From contig JBJKSH010000164.1 of the NCBI GenBank assembly GCA_046704255.1, positions 1-64,000 on the forward strand: 64,000 nt of DNA, written 5' to 3'. A model generated the notes under the pieces. The model was not told the origin of the DNA, ran no database searches, and saw only the letters and a program-made list of their open reading frames with translations. How positions within the stretch are numbered: position 1 is the first letter of the stretch; every line of letters starts with the position of its first letter. Below, one piece after another: positions 26,270 through 35,776 of the stretch. The stretch is from FEN-1297 sp046704255 (GTDB taxonomy: Bacteria > Bacteroidota > Ignavibacteria > Ignavibacteriales > Ignavibacteriaceae). The translations under genes were made by a program, and so were the position numbers.

Positions 26270-27457
26270 TCAGGAAGGATTAACTTTACAAAGTTTTTCC
26301 CCGGCATTAATAGAAAGCGGCATTGCATCATTAGTATAACTTTTAAGGAAGTTAACCATTTTTTCCGCCTGCCTGGCCCAAGTAAGATTTTTAAGAACGA
26401 GCTCTCTGCCCTTATAAGATTTTGACTGCAGTATTTTTAAATTATTATACGCATAAAAGATTTTTTCCGCTAATTCATTTTTTCTATCCGGATTAAAATA
26501 AACCGCAAAGCCGGCTTCCGGCGGAACCACGTCCGTATGTGCTTTAATATCGCTCATTACAATTGGAATTTCCATCGATAAATATTCCATTAATTTTAAA
26601 GGTGAGGATACTTCCCACCATTTAATTCTTACGTACGGAATAATTCCGATATCTGCCAGCTTAATATACTGAGGCATTATTGAATTGTCTGCGGCATCCA
26701 AATACAAGATATGATCCGTTAAATCAAGTTTGTTGTCTTCACAATATTTTTGTAAAAACTTATTGTTATCACTAATTGATAGAAATAATATATTAGGAAT
26801 CTTTGCTTTCAGTTCATTTATTGCATCAAGCACCATTGGAACTCCCCTGTTCGGGGTAATCGATCCGTGATAAATCATTACAAAATGATTTTTTAAATTT
26901 TCAATAACATTTTTATCAATATTAACATCCGTATCTTTGGTAAAAATATTTTCGTTTACAGCCGAGGTATAAACTGCATTCTTTTTAAATTTTAATCCGT
27001 ATTCGCTTTCGCACATTTCTTTAGTAGATTCGGTTATAAAAGTAGCGCCATCCAGTAAATGTTTTGCAATTTTATATGCCGTTTTTTGTTGAAGCGATAA
27101 TTTTTTCTGCTCTACCGGGATCGTTCTTACATCAAAAATAATTTTTATTTTTAATAAGCTTTTTAAGAATACCAAAAACAAAGACGGGATTACCGATTTT
27201 TCGTCGACCACAACAAAATCAATTTTATTTTTTATTGCATATACCGGAAGAAAGAAGAGCAGCTTTAATACAAAATATCTATTTTTATTAAAGGGAACTT
27301 TTAACGGAATTATAAATGATTCTTCGGGTACCCTGTCTCCTTTAACAATAATTTCCGTATCAACACCTTTATCCCTAAGAGCCCGTGCCATTTCAATTTC
27401 ACTTACTATATAATGATCTTTTCCCAGTATGCCGTTACGGATGTACAACACTTTCAT
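26270..27457 (-). CDS. GT4-family glycosyltransferase
   Basis: A 395-residue GT-B glycosyltransferase. The opening 'KVLYIRNGILGKDHYIVSEI' precedes a Rossmann acceptor domain. The donor domain contains 'FVMIYHGSITPNRGVPMVLDAI', 'ILYLDAADNSIMPQYIKLAD' and the nucleotide-sugar region 'SSPLKLMEYLSMEIPIVMSD'. It closes with 'KNLTWARQAEKMVNFLKSY', a tail shared with several transferases in this locus. It is one of five GT-B enzymes that would build the repeat unit; the E-x7-E signature is altered (S-P-L-K-L-M-E), as in the GT at 15953-17131, so donor and stereochemistry are open. Confidence 0.84.
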   Translation of the reverse strand: MKVLYIRNGILGKDHYIVSEIEMARALRDKGVDTEIIVKGDRVPEESFIIPLKVPFNKNRYFVLKLLFFLPVYAIKNKIDFVVVDEKSVIPSLFLVFLKSLLKIKIIFDVRTIPVEQKKLSLQQKTAYKIAKHLLDGATFITESTKEMCESEYGLKFKKNAVYTSAVNENIFTKDTDVNIDKNVIENLKNHFVMIYHGSITPNRGVPMVLDAINELKAKIPNILFLSISDNNKFLQKYCEDNKLDLTDHILYLDAADNSIMPQYIKLADIGIIPYVRIKWWEVSSPLKLMEYLSMEIPIVMSDIKAHTDVVPPEAGFAVYFNPDRKNELAEKIFYAYNNLKILQSKSYKGRELVLKNLTWARQAEKMVNFLKSYTNDAMPLSINAGEKLCKVNPS

Positions 27458-27506
27458 AAATAATTTTCCAGAAAAATATTTCGGTTGTTAAAACAATTTG
27501 AATTAT

Positions 27507-28874
27507 TTAACAGCTGTCTGCTTCAGCTTTTGATAAACTTATTTTATTTAAACCGGCATTGCCTATGTGCAAATTTTTTGCTGCGGCAAACACTTTATAA
27601 CGTGAAAGAAAAACCGCAAGCGTTATGAAATAAACAAGGCCAATCTGTGTATTCCACGTGGGGCAATAAAACAATGCCATACAGGTAATTACACTCATAG
27701 GCACAAATATACTGGCATAAATGTGCATCTCTATATTTTGCTCAAGGTTAACGTATTCTTTAATAAATATAACCGGGAACAGCAGAATTACAAACATAAA
27801 AGCAATGCCTGCAATACCCAGACTTGCAAGAACAACAACAGCATCCGGCAGGTTAACAACAAAGTTAAGAGCGGCCTGTGACGTACCGGCAGTTTTAGAT
27901 TCCACTACGGAACCCGGCCCGAACCCGAGCGCAGTATTAACATCGTTGGTAAAGTATTGATCAAATAATATAGGATATGCTACAAATCTGCCCGCTCCTT
28001 TGTCGGAATCATCGTATTGTTCGGCTTTTTTAGAATTTAGTATTACATCAAAATTTAAAAACCTTGTGTACCTGGTGTGGGGTATAATAAATATAATAGT
28101 AATTGCAAGTACGGAAAGAAATAAGATTCCAATAACAGTCATTTTTATAATTACCGAAGGAGCAACTTTTTTATACAAATAAAGGAACGTTAATAATGTT
28201 AATATTAATGCAACTGGAGAGGCAATAAAACCGAACCTTGCGCCGCCTACTACCGGCGGTATAAAAGTTAAACCGGCAATTACAACATATTTTAAATTAA
28301 ATCCTTTATAAAGAAGATTTGCAATACAATATGCAAGAAGAAAAGATTCAAGCACCGCTATTATCCCGGTTCCGCCTAACGGGCCGTAGGATAATGTCCC
28401 GTTGTTGCTGTCGGCTGTTAGCGGATGGAAAACTATATACTGAAACAATGTTACCGGAATTTGTAATACAATTAAGAAGAATACAAATTTTAATAAATTC
28501 AACTGTTCTTTTTCGGTGAAATCGGATTTAATAATAACAAGCGTAACTAGTATAAAAGGGAAAAAGAAAGCTAAGGATGATTTAAAAACAAGAAACCAAT
28601 TGTTATTATTTATTACAGCACTGGCTAAAAATAACAACAGCAGTATAGTGAAGAATAATTTGTATATGGCTAAATATTTCGGTGAATAATCTCTTTTATT
28701 TGTTATTATAGAATAAGCATTGATGATCATAAAAAATATTATAAATGCAATCTCCAGCATTAAAGACGGCAATGCGGGAAAGTGAAAATATCTTACAAGG
28801 AACGGATATACAAATTTAGATATTATATATAAGTATAATAAATATTTTATATATGATTTGGGATTAAAACTCAT
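27507..28874 (-). CDS. O-antigen ligase/Wzy polymerase-like membrane protein
   Basis: A 455-residue membrane protein with about 11 hydrophobic helices and one large periplasmic loop (about residues 270-340) that contains 'GAGRFVAYPILFDQYFTNDV' and 'LGFGPGSVVES'. This architecture, with an Arg and a glycine-rich loop near the end of the protein, is shared by WaaL O-antigen ligases and Wzy polymerases (Wzy_C-type). It would either polymerise flipped repeat units or ligate the chain to a lipid acceptor. It is the only such gene in the locus, so Wzy is the more economical guess; sequence alone cannot separate the two. Confidence 0.8.
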   Translation of the reverse strand: MSFNPKSYIKYLLYLYIISKFVYPFLVRYFHFPALPSLMLEIAFIIFFMIINAYSIITNKRDYSPKYLAIYKLFFTILLLLFLASAVINNNNWFLVFKSSLAFFFPFILVTLVIIKSDFTEKEQLNLLKFVFFLIVLQIPVTLFQYIVFHPLTADSNNGTLSYGPLGGTGIIAVLESFLLAYCIANLLYKGFNLKYVVIAGLTFIPPVVGGARFGFIASPVALILTLLTFLYLYKKVAPSVIIKMTVIGILFLSVLAITIIFIIPHTRYTRFLNFDVILNSKKAEQYDDSDKGAGRFVAYPILFDQYFTNDVNTALGFGPGSVVESKTAGTSQAALNFVVNLPDAVVVLASLGIAGIAFMFVILLFPVIFIKEYVNLEQNIEMHIYASIFVPMSVITCMALFYCPTWNTQIGLVYFITLAVFLSRYKVFAAAKNLHIGNAGLNKISLSKAEADSC

Positions 28875-28917
28875 TTAATAAAGTAAGTATTGTAAAAATG
28901 AATTTGAAGGGGCAATG

Positions 28918-29607
28918 TTAAAATTCGGAATTTAGAGTAGAGAACAGTTTTGAATCAATATTCATATTTTCAAAGTATAATTCGATTGCTTTTAAAGTAG
29001 TACCGGCAGGCGAGGTTCCTTCCCTTCTTCCGTCGTGCAAAAGGACAACTTTACCGGCTGTAATTTCTTTTTGAAGTATTTTATTTAACTCGACGTTTTC
29101 TTTGTCATAATCACGCGAATCTACATTCCAGTGAACAAAAGTAAATTTGTTAATCCAAATATACAACAGACTGAAACAATTCAGCTTGCCGTAAGGCGGT
29201 CGTACATAGCGTGTGCATATTCCAAGGCTTTTTAATATTTTTTCTCCTTCGGAAAGCTCCCGCATTGTTTTCCAAGGAAAAGACTTCCACGGATGATAGT
29301 GGCTGCTGCCGTGAACACCGATTGAATGTCCTTCATTTATTATTCTTTTAATTAATTCCGGATTTTCAAGAGCATTTCTCCCTAATACAAAAAACGTTGC
29401 TTTTATATCATGCTTTTTTAAAATGTTAAGCAGCTCGCCGGTAGACGAACTGTCCGGCCCATCGTCAAAAGTTAAAAATATTTTCCCGGATGATTCTGCG
29501 GATTTCAAAAATGAATTTTTCCATGTTAATTTGACAAGATGAGGCAAAACAAAATTCAACAGAACAAATATTGCAAATAATATAAATAGTATTAATAAAT
29601 AATTCAT
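28918..29607 (-). CDS. Membrane-anchored polysaccharide deacetylase (CE4/NodB)
   Basis: A 229-residue CE4 deacetylase with all five motifs: TFDDGPD (46-52, catalytic base and metal Asp), 'GVHGSSHYH' (metal-binding HxxxxH-type), 'YVRPPYGKLN' (motif 3), 'FVHWNVDSRDYD' (motif 4) and 'VVLLHDGR' (motif 5, His). A single N-terminal hydrophobic helix (3-22) would act as a signal anchor and place the domain in the periplasm. It should remove N-acetyl groups from GlcNAc-type residues of the polymer. Motifs are intact, unlike the cytoplasmic NodB-like protein downstream in the same locus. Confidence 0.92.
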   Translation of the reverse strand: MNYLLILFILFAIFVLLNFVLPHLVKLTWKNSFLKSAESSGKIFLTFDDGPDSSSTGELLNILKKHDIKATFFVLGRNALENPELIKRIINEGHSIGVHGSSHYHPWKSFPWKTMRELSEGEKILKSLGICTRYVRPPYGKLNCFSLLYIWINKFTFVHWNVDSRDYDKENVELNKILQKEITAGKVVLLHDGRREGTSPAGTTLKAIELYFENMNIDSKLFSTLNSEF

Positions 29608-29622
29608 TACTCTAAATTGAGA

Positions 29623-30885
29623 TTAATTTGCTCCGCTCGCCCGTGGAATAACTGACAGCTTTCTGGAAGTATTTTTGTTTATAACGAAAGTGTGAGATGT
29701 AAGTTTTTCTATAACTCCAATGTAATTTCTTACCATTGTAGACCAGTTGATATGCTTATATGCCAGTACAGCCTTGTTAACTTTTTCTTTAATAATAACG
29801 GTGCCGGATAAAATATTATTTAATACACCGGCAAGGTTATCGGAATCGTTCTGGTTAAAATAAATTATTTGCTCCTCATCGAAGATAGTGCGCATAGAAG
29901 GAAGATCCGATGCAATTACCGGCAGCTTAAGCGAGACATATTCAAATGTTTTTGTTGAAAGAGCAAGATCCATAAAACTATCACTTATATACGGAACAAT
30001 ACCAAAATCGGAATTCCTTATTATTTCGCTTATGTTTTCCAGTGGCACGTAATCATGAAAAAATATATTGCCGGTAAGATTATTTTCTTCTACCTGACTA
30101 AGCAGCTTCTCTTTATAATCATTTTGATAACTGCCGTATATATCAAAACGAATCGAAGGACAGTTTACTTTTAACTTTTTAACAGCATCTATTGCAACAT
30201 GAATACCGAATCTTTCGGCAACAGTTCCGTGGTATAAAAACCGCGGGTTTTCTTTATTGAACGACCAGGTTGTTTTAGGCTTACTAAAAATATCCGGATC
30301 GGCCGTATTAAATATTAATGTAACCTTCTCTTTTCTTACTCCCCTGTTTAGCAGGCATTTTTCAAAACCGTAACTTGTAGTAATAAGAGAATCTGAAAAC
30401 GCCCAGGACATCTTTTCCACAAGCCCGACCAAAGGTAGGAAAAATCTTTTTATTCCGTTATTCCACCTGGATTTGAACAACTCTGTCATAACATCATGCA
30501 AATCCAATAGTACCGGGGTTCCTTTAAGCTTTTGAAGAACTGCTGCAAACACAAGGAAATCCGGCATGTTATGTACCTGTATAACCGAATATTTATTTTC
30601 AGAGGAAAGTTTATTGATGAAAAGAAAAGACTTGAGAAGGAACCGAATGGTTAACAAAATATATTTTGCAATATTATCTTTTGTATGTCCTTCCAAAATT
30701 CTAAAAACTCTTATACCTTTAAAATATTCTATTTTCGGCTCTTTTGGGGAACTCATACAAATAATATCGACACGATACCCGTTTTTTACAAGTGCTTCTG
30801 CTTCTCTCCTTACCCTGGGATCGCTGGGGTAGTGAGATAAAACCAGCATAAGCACCTTTTGCGAATTTAATTTATATGACTTCAT
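29623..30885 (-). CDS. GT4-family glycosyltransferase
   Basis: A 420-residue GT-B enzyme. It starts with the frequently seen 'VLMLVLSHYPSDPRVRREAE' followed by 'ALVKNGYRVDIICM'. The donor domain shows 'PRFLYHGTVAERFGIHVAID', 'IFFHDYVPLENISEIIRNSD' and 'DLALSTKTFEYVSLKLPVIA' (the E-x7-E-like segment), with 'HINWSTMVRNYIGVIEKL' near the end. The family includes retaining hexosyl- and pentosyltransferases of O-antigen and EPS loci. It lies 15 bases upstream of the periplasmic deacetylase gene and follows another GT4 gene by 32 bases. Confidence 0.87.
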   Translation of the reverse strand: MKSYKLNSQKVLMLVLSHYPSDPRVRREAEALVKNGYRVDIICMSSPKEPKIEYFKGIRVFRILEGHTKDNIAKYILLTIRFLLKSFLFINKLSSENKYSVIQVHNMPDFLVFAAVLQKLKGTPVLLDLHDVMTELFKSRWNNGIKRFFLPLVGLVEKMSWAFSDSLITTSYGFEKCLLNRGVRKEKVTLIFNTADPDIFSKPKTTWSFNKENPRFLYHGTVAERFGIHVAIDAVKKLKVNCPSIRFDIYGSYQNDYKEKLLSQVEENNLTGNIFFHDYVPLENISEIIRNSDFGIVPYISDSFMDLALSTKTFEYVSLKLPVIASDLPSMRTIFDEEQIIYFNQNDSDNLAGVLNNILSGTVIIKEKVNKAVLAYKHINWSTMVRNYIGVIEKLTSHTFVINKNTSRKLSVIPRASGAN

Positions 30886-30917
30886 AATTACATTTAATTG
30901 TTTTTGAAATACAATTT

Positions 30918-32087
30918 CTATACTAAAGTTTTATAAAAATTAATTAACATGGATTCGGAATGTTTCCACAAAAAATTTCGCATTACTCTTTGATGCCCTC
31001 TATAACCATAGCTGTATCCCACTTCCGGATTGTCTATTACATAAAGAATTTTATGTGCAAAATCATTAACATCTTTTGCATACAAACCGGAATCTTTTGC
31101 CATAACCATTGTTTCATCAAGTTGAAATGCAACAAACGGCTTACTTAACTTCATATATTCAAGAATCTTAATCAATGTTAAATATTCGTTCAAACCGTTT
31201 CGCTGGTCGGGTGCAAGACAAACATCAGCCAGTTCTATATATTCCATAACTTCGGAAGCATTTACCAGTCCGGTAAAATCTATATATTCCTTTACATTTA
31301 ATTTAGATGAGAATTCCTGCAGCTTGTCCTTTACTTCCCCCTCGCCCACAAGAACAAATTTAATTTCTCTTCTATTAAATTTATTTATTATTATATCGGC
31401 TGCTTCAATAATAACTTCTACATTATCATTAACGGTCATAAGTCCTACAAACAATGCAACCTTGTAGCCGGTATACTTTGTATGAAGTGCTTGATTAAAT
31501 TGAGCTTTAAAATTACTTTTCGGACCGTTATAAACTATAGCGCAGGGTTTATCTTTAAGCCAGGCTTTACCCAAAAGCCTGTTTCTAAAAGTCTCGTTAG
31601 CAACAATAATTCCGGAAGAAAATTTAACAGTCATCCTTTCGGAGAAATCAACAAATCTTCTAATTAAAGGATTGTTAAATTTTATCCTAAACATTAATGT
31701 GGCCAAATCATGCTGATCATATATAAATTTTACCTTGAAAAAATAAAGGAAAAAAGCCAACGGCCAGAAAAAGTCCGGCGGATTAGCGACATGAACAGCT
31801 TTTATTTTCTTAAACAGAACAAGGTACAAACTGAAAAAATAAATTTTTGTAAGAGAGGTTAAATATTCAAAAACAAATCCCAAGATAGTTCCGTTTGATT
31901 TATTGTCTTTATATCGCAGTACATGGATATTGTCTATATTTTCCCGCCTTTCCGAATCGATACTGGAACGCGGGCTTATAACAAAAACTTCGTAACCATG
32001 GCTTTGTAGTGATGCTGCTTCTTTATAAACCCGGCTGTCCCACGGAAAGGAATTGTTCTGAACGATCAATAAAATTTTTTTCATCAT
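30918..32087 (-). CDS. GT4-family glycosyltransferase
   Basis: A 389-residue GT-B enzyme opening with 'ILLIVQNNSFPWDSRVYKEA' and 'SLQSHGYEVFVISPR', a pattern shared with WbuB/WcaI-like transferases. It contains 'VHVANPPDFFWPLAFFLYFF', 'FIYDQHDLATLMFR' and, in the donor domain, 'VALFVGLMTVNDNVEVIIEA', 'YIDFTGLVNASEVMEYIELA' and 'LTLIKILEYMKLSKPFVAF'. The pair of long hydrophobic stretches around 75-125 could bind the membrane surface, in keeping with lipid-linked substrates. It is the first glycosyltransferase after the Wzz-kinase gene, six bases away, and so may act early on the repeat unit. Confidence 0.87.
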   Translation of the reverse strand: MMKKILLIVQNNSFPWDSRVYKEAASLQSHGYEVFVISPRSSIDSERRENIDNIHVLRYKDNKSNGTILGFVFEYLTSLTKIYFFSLYLVLFKKIKAVHVANPPDFFWPLAFFLYFFKVKFIYDQHDLATLMFRIKFNNPLIRRFVDFSERMTVKFSSGIIVANETFRNRLLGKAWLKDKPCAIVYNGPKSNFKAQFNQALHTKYTGYKVALFVGLMTVNDNVEVIIEAADIIINKFNRREIKFVLVGEGEVKDKLQEFSSKLNVKEYIDFTGLVNASEVMEYIELADVCLAPDQRNGLNEYLTLIKILEYMKLSKPFVAFQLDETMVMAKDSGLYAKDVNDFAHKILYVIDNPEVGYSYGYRGHQRVMRNFLWKHSESMLINFYKTLV

Positions 32088-32093
32088 ATAAAA

Positions 32094-34610
32094 TTATATA
32101 GCAGCGGAAAATTTATTTTTTTTCTTTTTGCCTTTTGAAGGTTTGTAGGCATATTTATAACCGTACCCGTAGCCGTACTTATATCTGAATGCTGACTTTT
32201 CCAAATCGCATGCATTTGCCACAACCCCTTGTATTTTTATTTTTTCTTTTTTAATCTCATTTATTCCCCAGTATACACTGTCACTTAATGAATAATTATA
32301 TCTTACTACCAATACAAGGTTATTAATTAGTTTGCCAAGAATAAGAGAATCAACAACTCTGGTAATCGGCGGAGTATCAATTATAACATAATCATATACG
32401 CTGGATTTCAAAGCATCAATAAGATATCCGGTTCTTAAAGATTGGAACAACTCGCTGGAATTTTCATTAACATCGCCGGCTGGCAGTATGCTTAATAATT
32501 TATTCGCAGAAGATTGCCCGAATATATTGGAAATATTCATTACAGGTGCGGCTTTTAATTCCTTTTCCAGAAAGGTACTTAACCCGGGAAAATCCCGCGG
32601 AATGCCGAACAGGTCAGACAACCCGCATCTTTTCAAATCCGCATCAACAATTAAAACTTTTTTATGAGCGGCAACAAGAGTTAATGCCAAATTGGCAACC
32701 ATAGTTGTCTTACCGCTGTTCTCTTCAAAGCTGGAAAAGACAATTAACTTGTTCGGGTTTTTCGGATTCATAGTAAGCTTTGCACCAAGTACTTTATAGG
32801 ATTCCACTATCCCCGGGTGCTCTGCGGAAAGTACCGGAAACCTGTCTTTAAAATTATCCGAACTATTAATTTTGTTTAAAACTTTTGGCGGGAATGCCGG
32901 AATAATGGAAAGCAAAGGAAGTCTTAATTTATCTTCTACCTCTTCAAGCTTTAGAAACTTTCTTTCTTTTAATTCCCCGAATGCAACATAAGCCAGTGAA
33001 ATTACTCCCCATAAAAATAAACACAACAGAATTGTTATATTCTTGTTTGGGGAAACAGGGTTCACCGGCAGCGAAGCAGGATCTACAACTACAACATCCT
33101 GTAGCTGAGCCAATTCCTTCGCTTTAAGTTCTTCTCTCCTGTCCATAAGCATATTAAATATTTTTTCTGTTACATCTTTATCCCTCAGCAAGCCGGCCAA
33201 TACTGTTTCTTTGCCGGGCAAGTTTTTTATTTGCGATTTATATTTTGCTATTAAACCGTTTAATTTTATATCCTTTTCTTTAAGAGAATTAATAATTATG
33301 CTATAGGCCGAAAGAGTATTTTGATTATAGCTGCTTAACTGCCTTTTAATTTGTGCAATTTGATTATTGATACTAATTACATCGGGATGCTGCTCTGTTT
33401 CTTTCTGAAGAAGTTCTATCTTTTTTACTTCCAGATCGGATAACTGCTGAAGCAAAGATGAAAATGCTCTTTGATCTGTAGCGGTTTGCGACGGCGACAA
33501 ATACGTTTGATCAAAATATCCTTTGGAATCATACAAACTGTTTAACTGTCTTTCTTTTTCTTCGTATTGGCCAAGCTGAAGTTCGTTACTAACCTTTTCG
33601 GCTTCCAGGCTGCTTAAAGCATTTACGGCATTAGTAGAGTTCTGGTCTATATTAATAATCCCGGTTGAAGCCTGATAATTACTAAGCTTGCTTTCGGTTG
33701 TTTTTAATTTCTTAGACATCTCAGCTAACTGGGAATCGATGGATGCATAGGAAGATTGTGCATTTTCTCTTTGCTGTTCTGTTCTTGTTTGCCTGAACAT
33801 ATTTACTACCGTAGAGGCTAATAATTGAGCATTTTCAGGTGACTCATCCTTTGCTTTAATTTCCATTAAGTTTGTTGTGCCCTTTTGAGCTACGGTAATT
33901 TTATTGTTAAGTAATTCGAATGCACTTATATCATTATTTACAACAAAATAAAATTTAACGCCTTCCTGTGCATCCGGCCAATAAAATGTTAAGGTAAAAT
34001 CACCTGCATTAATTTCAATCAAATTGTTCTGTGCTGCCGAAGCAACCAGAACATTAGAATTTTTCTCAACACTATATAAATCTATCCTGCTGTTTTCTCC
34101 TTCGGTTATAAAGAAGCTGTTTGTATTATCTATTGTGTTGTATTGAAAACCTACAATTTGCGGATACCCGGCTCCGTGCAGATGCTGATTGCCAAGCCAG
34201 GCATTATAACCCGAAATAGATTTATTAATATTTTCCGTCTTTCCGTCAGGCAAAACAATTTTTTGAATAATAAGATTTAACTTTAATTTCTTTACAACTT
34301 TGTCAAGTACACTTCTTGTTTTTACCAATGCCATTTCGGTATTTATGTCATCCATAGATTCCAATGCCATTAAACTCTTATAAGGATCCTGGTTAGAAGT
34401 GGTTTGGTTATCTACTTTTTTTAACAGCACGGAAGATTCATAAATTTTTGCGGCGGTTTTAAGATAGATTATTCCTGCAGCAATTATTACAATAAAAGAT
34501 ATTATTAAAAATAACTTCCTTTTATAAATTGCACGGAACAGATCACCTGTGTTATTTTTACCGGTATTAGACTGGCTCCCGGATAATTCTTTTAATTGAT
34601 CGTAGTTCAT
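32094..34610 (-). CDS. Wzz-type chain-length regulator fused to BY-kinase
   Basis: An 838-residue Wzc-like protein. It has a Wzz domain with N-terminal transmembrane helix (about 33-50), a long periplasmic coiled-coil (about 270-470), a G-rich/proline segment and second helix ('PASLPVNPVSPNKNITILLC'; about 515-540), and a cytoplasmic bacterial tyrosine kinase. Kinase motifs: Walker A FEENSGKTT (about 628-636), Walker A' 'LIVDADLKR' (about 653-661) and Walker B 'VIIDTPP' (about 742-748). The tail carries seven tyrosines alternating with other residues at 810-822, then a lysine-rich end. Autophosphorylation of the tail controls oligomerisation and polymer export with the Wza partner encoded 22 bases upstream. 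Confidence 0.94.
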   Translation of the reverse strand: MNYDQLKELSGSQSNTGKNNTGDLFRAIYKRKLFLIISFIVIIAAGIIYLKTAAKIYESSVLLKKVDNQTTSNQDPYKSLMALESMDDINTEMALVKTRSVLDKVVKKLKLNLIIQKIVLPDGKTENINKSISGYNAWLGNQHLHGAGYPQIVGFQYNTIDNTNSFFITEGENSRIDLYSVEKNSNVLVASAAQNNLIEINAGDFTLTFYWPDAQEGVKFYFVVNNDISAFELLNNKITVAQKGTTNLMEIKAKDESPENAQLLASTVVNMFRQTRTEQQRENAQSSYASIDSQLAEMSKKLKTTESKLSNYQASTGIINIDQNSTNAVNALSSLEAEKVSNELQLGQYEEKERQLNSLYDSKGYFDQTYLSPSQTATDQRAFSSLLQQLSDLEVKKIELLQKETEQHPDVISINNQIAQIKRQLSSYNQNTLSAYSIIINSLKEKDIKLNGLIAKYKSQIKNLPGKETVLAGLLRDKDVTEKIFNMLMDRREELKAKELAQLQDVVVVDPASLPVNPVSPNKNITILLCLFLWGVISLAYVAFGELKERKFLKLEEVEDKLRLPLLSIIPAFPPKVLNKINSSDNFKDRFPVLSAEHPGIVESYKVLGAKLTMNPKNPNKLIVFSSFEENSGKTTMVANLALTLVAAHKKVLIVDADLKRCGLSDLFGIPRDFPGLSTFLEKELKAAPVMNISNIFGQSSANKLLSILPAGDVNENSSELFQSLRTGYLIDALKSSVYDYVIIDTPPITRVVDSLILGKLINNLVLVVRYNYSLSDSVYWGINEIKKEKIKIQGVVANACDLEKSAFRYKYGYGYGYKYAYKPSKGKKKKNKFSAAI

Positions 34611-34632
34611 TTGTTGTTAACCTGTGCTAACC

Positions 34633-35247
34633 TTACTTGCGGTTGGTATAAATTATGGCTGCTAGAATGGAAGTAACTGCACTTACCACAGAAATAATTA
34701 TTGTTGTGTTGCTGCCGTTAAGCCACTTCCTGGAAATAAAAATTTGATCACCCGACTGCAACCCGATATCATCAAGCTTACTGCCCTTTTCAATAATTTT
34801 TTTACCGTTTATTTTAAATTCTTTATCTTTTCTTGTTATATAAATATTGGTCAAGTCGGCTTCGGTAGTTGTACCGCCTGCTTCGGCAATTAAGTCAGAT
34901 AATTTTTCAACACCGGTTACATAATAATATCCCGGTTTATTAACCTGCCCAAGAATATTTATCTTGATTAAAGGAAGAACTGTAATCTCGGGATTGCGGT
35001 ACAGCTTGCTGTACTTACCGATAATTTCCGACCTTACGCTGTCAATATTTTTATTTGCAGCAGCAATTTGGCCAAGGTACGGCAGGCTGATATCGCCGTT
35101 GTCCTGGATATAATAATCACCGGTTATATGATCCGAAATGTTGTAAAATATAATTTTAACACCGTCTCCCGGTAATAAAGTTTGGGCTTTACTTTTAACA
35201 CCAAGAACTAAAGTTAACACAACTAATAAATATATAATCTTTTTCAT
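34633..35247 (-). CDS. Polysaccharide export protein, Wza-like (Poly_export/SLBB)
   Basis: A 204-residue outer-membrane-export family protein. A cleavable signal peptide (1-21, ending KSKAQT) is followed by the Poly_export domain 'LLPGDGVKIIFYNISDHITG', then 'VDENGDISLPYLGQI'-type text ('QDNGDISLPYLG'), and an SLBB beta-grasp domain 'INILGQVNKPGYYYVTGVEK' with 'AGGTTTEADLTNIYI'. The C-terminus has a hydrophobic helix (TTIIISVVSAVTSILAAIIY), as in small Wza/GumB-like proteins of Bacteroidota, instead of E. coli Wza's long barrel-forming domain. With the BY-kinase it would form the periplasm-spanning export channel. Confidence 0.9.
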   Translation of the reverse strand: MKKIIYLLVVLTLVLGVKSKAQTLLPGDGVKIIFYNISDHITGDYYIQDNGDISLPYLGQIAAANKNIDSVRSEIIGKYSKLYRNPEITVLPLIKINILGQVNKPGYYYVTGVEKLSDLIAEAGGTTTEADLTNIYITRKDKEFKINGKKIIEKGSKLDDIGLQSGDQIFISRKWLNGSNTTIIISVVSAVTSILAAIIYTNRK

Positions 35248-35279
35248 CTTAACCTCTAGAAGAGCATATAATAATCAAT

Positions 35280-35756
35280 TTACACAACAACATTTTCTTT
35301 AATGACATGTGCAGGAACCCCGGCAACAATTGATTCCGGGGGAACATCTTTAGTAACAACAGCACCGGCACCAACAATTGCATTCTCACCTACCGTAATT
35401 CCGCATAAAATTGTAGCCGAAGAACCAATCGATGCTCCTTTTTTTATAAATGTTTTTACAACTTTCCAGTCATCTTCTGTTTGAAGTCCGCCCGAAGAAT
35501 TTGTAGAACGCGGATACTTGTCGTTTATAAATGTTACATTGTGGCCGACAAAAACTTCATCTTCAATATCCACACCTTCACAAATAAAAGTATGAGACGA
35601 GATTTTGCAGTTCTTCCCTACGGTTACGTTTTTCTGTATTTCCGTAAAGGAACCGATCTTTGTATTATCGCCTATAGTGCAGCCGTAAAGATTTACAAAG
35701 TTGAATATCTTTACGTTGCTGCCAAGCTTTACATTATTTATTATTTGATTTTCCAT
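35280..35756 (-). CDS. WbpD-like sugar N-acetyltransferase (LbH)
   Basis: A 158-residue left-handed beta-helix acetyltransferase built almost entirely of hexapeptide repeats ('VKLGSNVKIFNFVNLYGCTI', 'IGDNTKIGSFTEIQKNVTVG', 'CKISSHTFICEGVDIEDEVF'). The segment 'VGHNVTFINDKYPRS' and the end 'IVGAGAVVTKDVPPESIVAG' match the WbpD/WlbB group, which N-acetylates the 3-amino group of UDP-2-acetamido-3-amino-2,3-dideoxyglucuronate. Its neighbour is a Gfo/Idh/MocA oxidoreductase (WbpB type), and a DegT aminotransferase (WbpE type) lies two genes up. The trio fits a UDP-2,3-diacetamido sugar pathway; the WbpA dehydrogenase is not in the window. Confidence 0.86.
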   Translation of the reverse strand: MENQIINNVKLGSNVKIFNFVNLYGCTIGDNTKIGSFTEIQKNVTVGKNCKISSHTFICEGVDIEDEVFVGHNVTFINDKYPRSTNSSGGLQTEDDWKVVKTFIKKGASIGSSATILCGITVGENAIVGAGAVVTKDVPPESIVAGVPAHVIKENVVV

Positions 35757-35776
35757 AAATATCCTTTAGATAAAAA

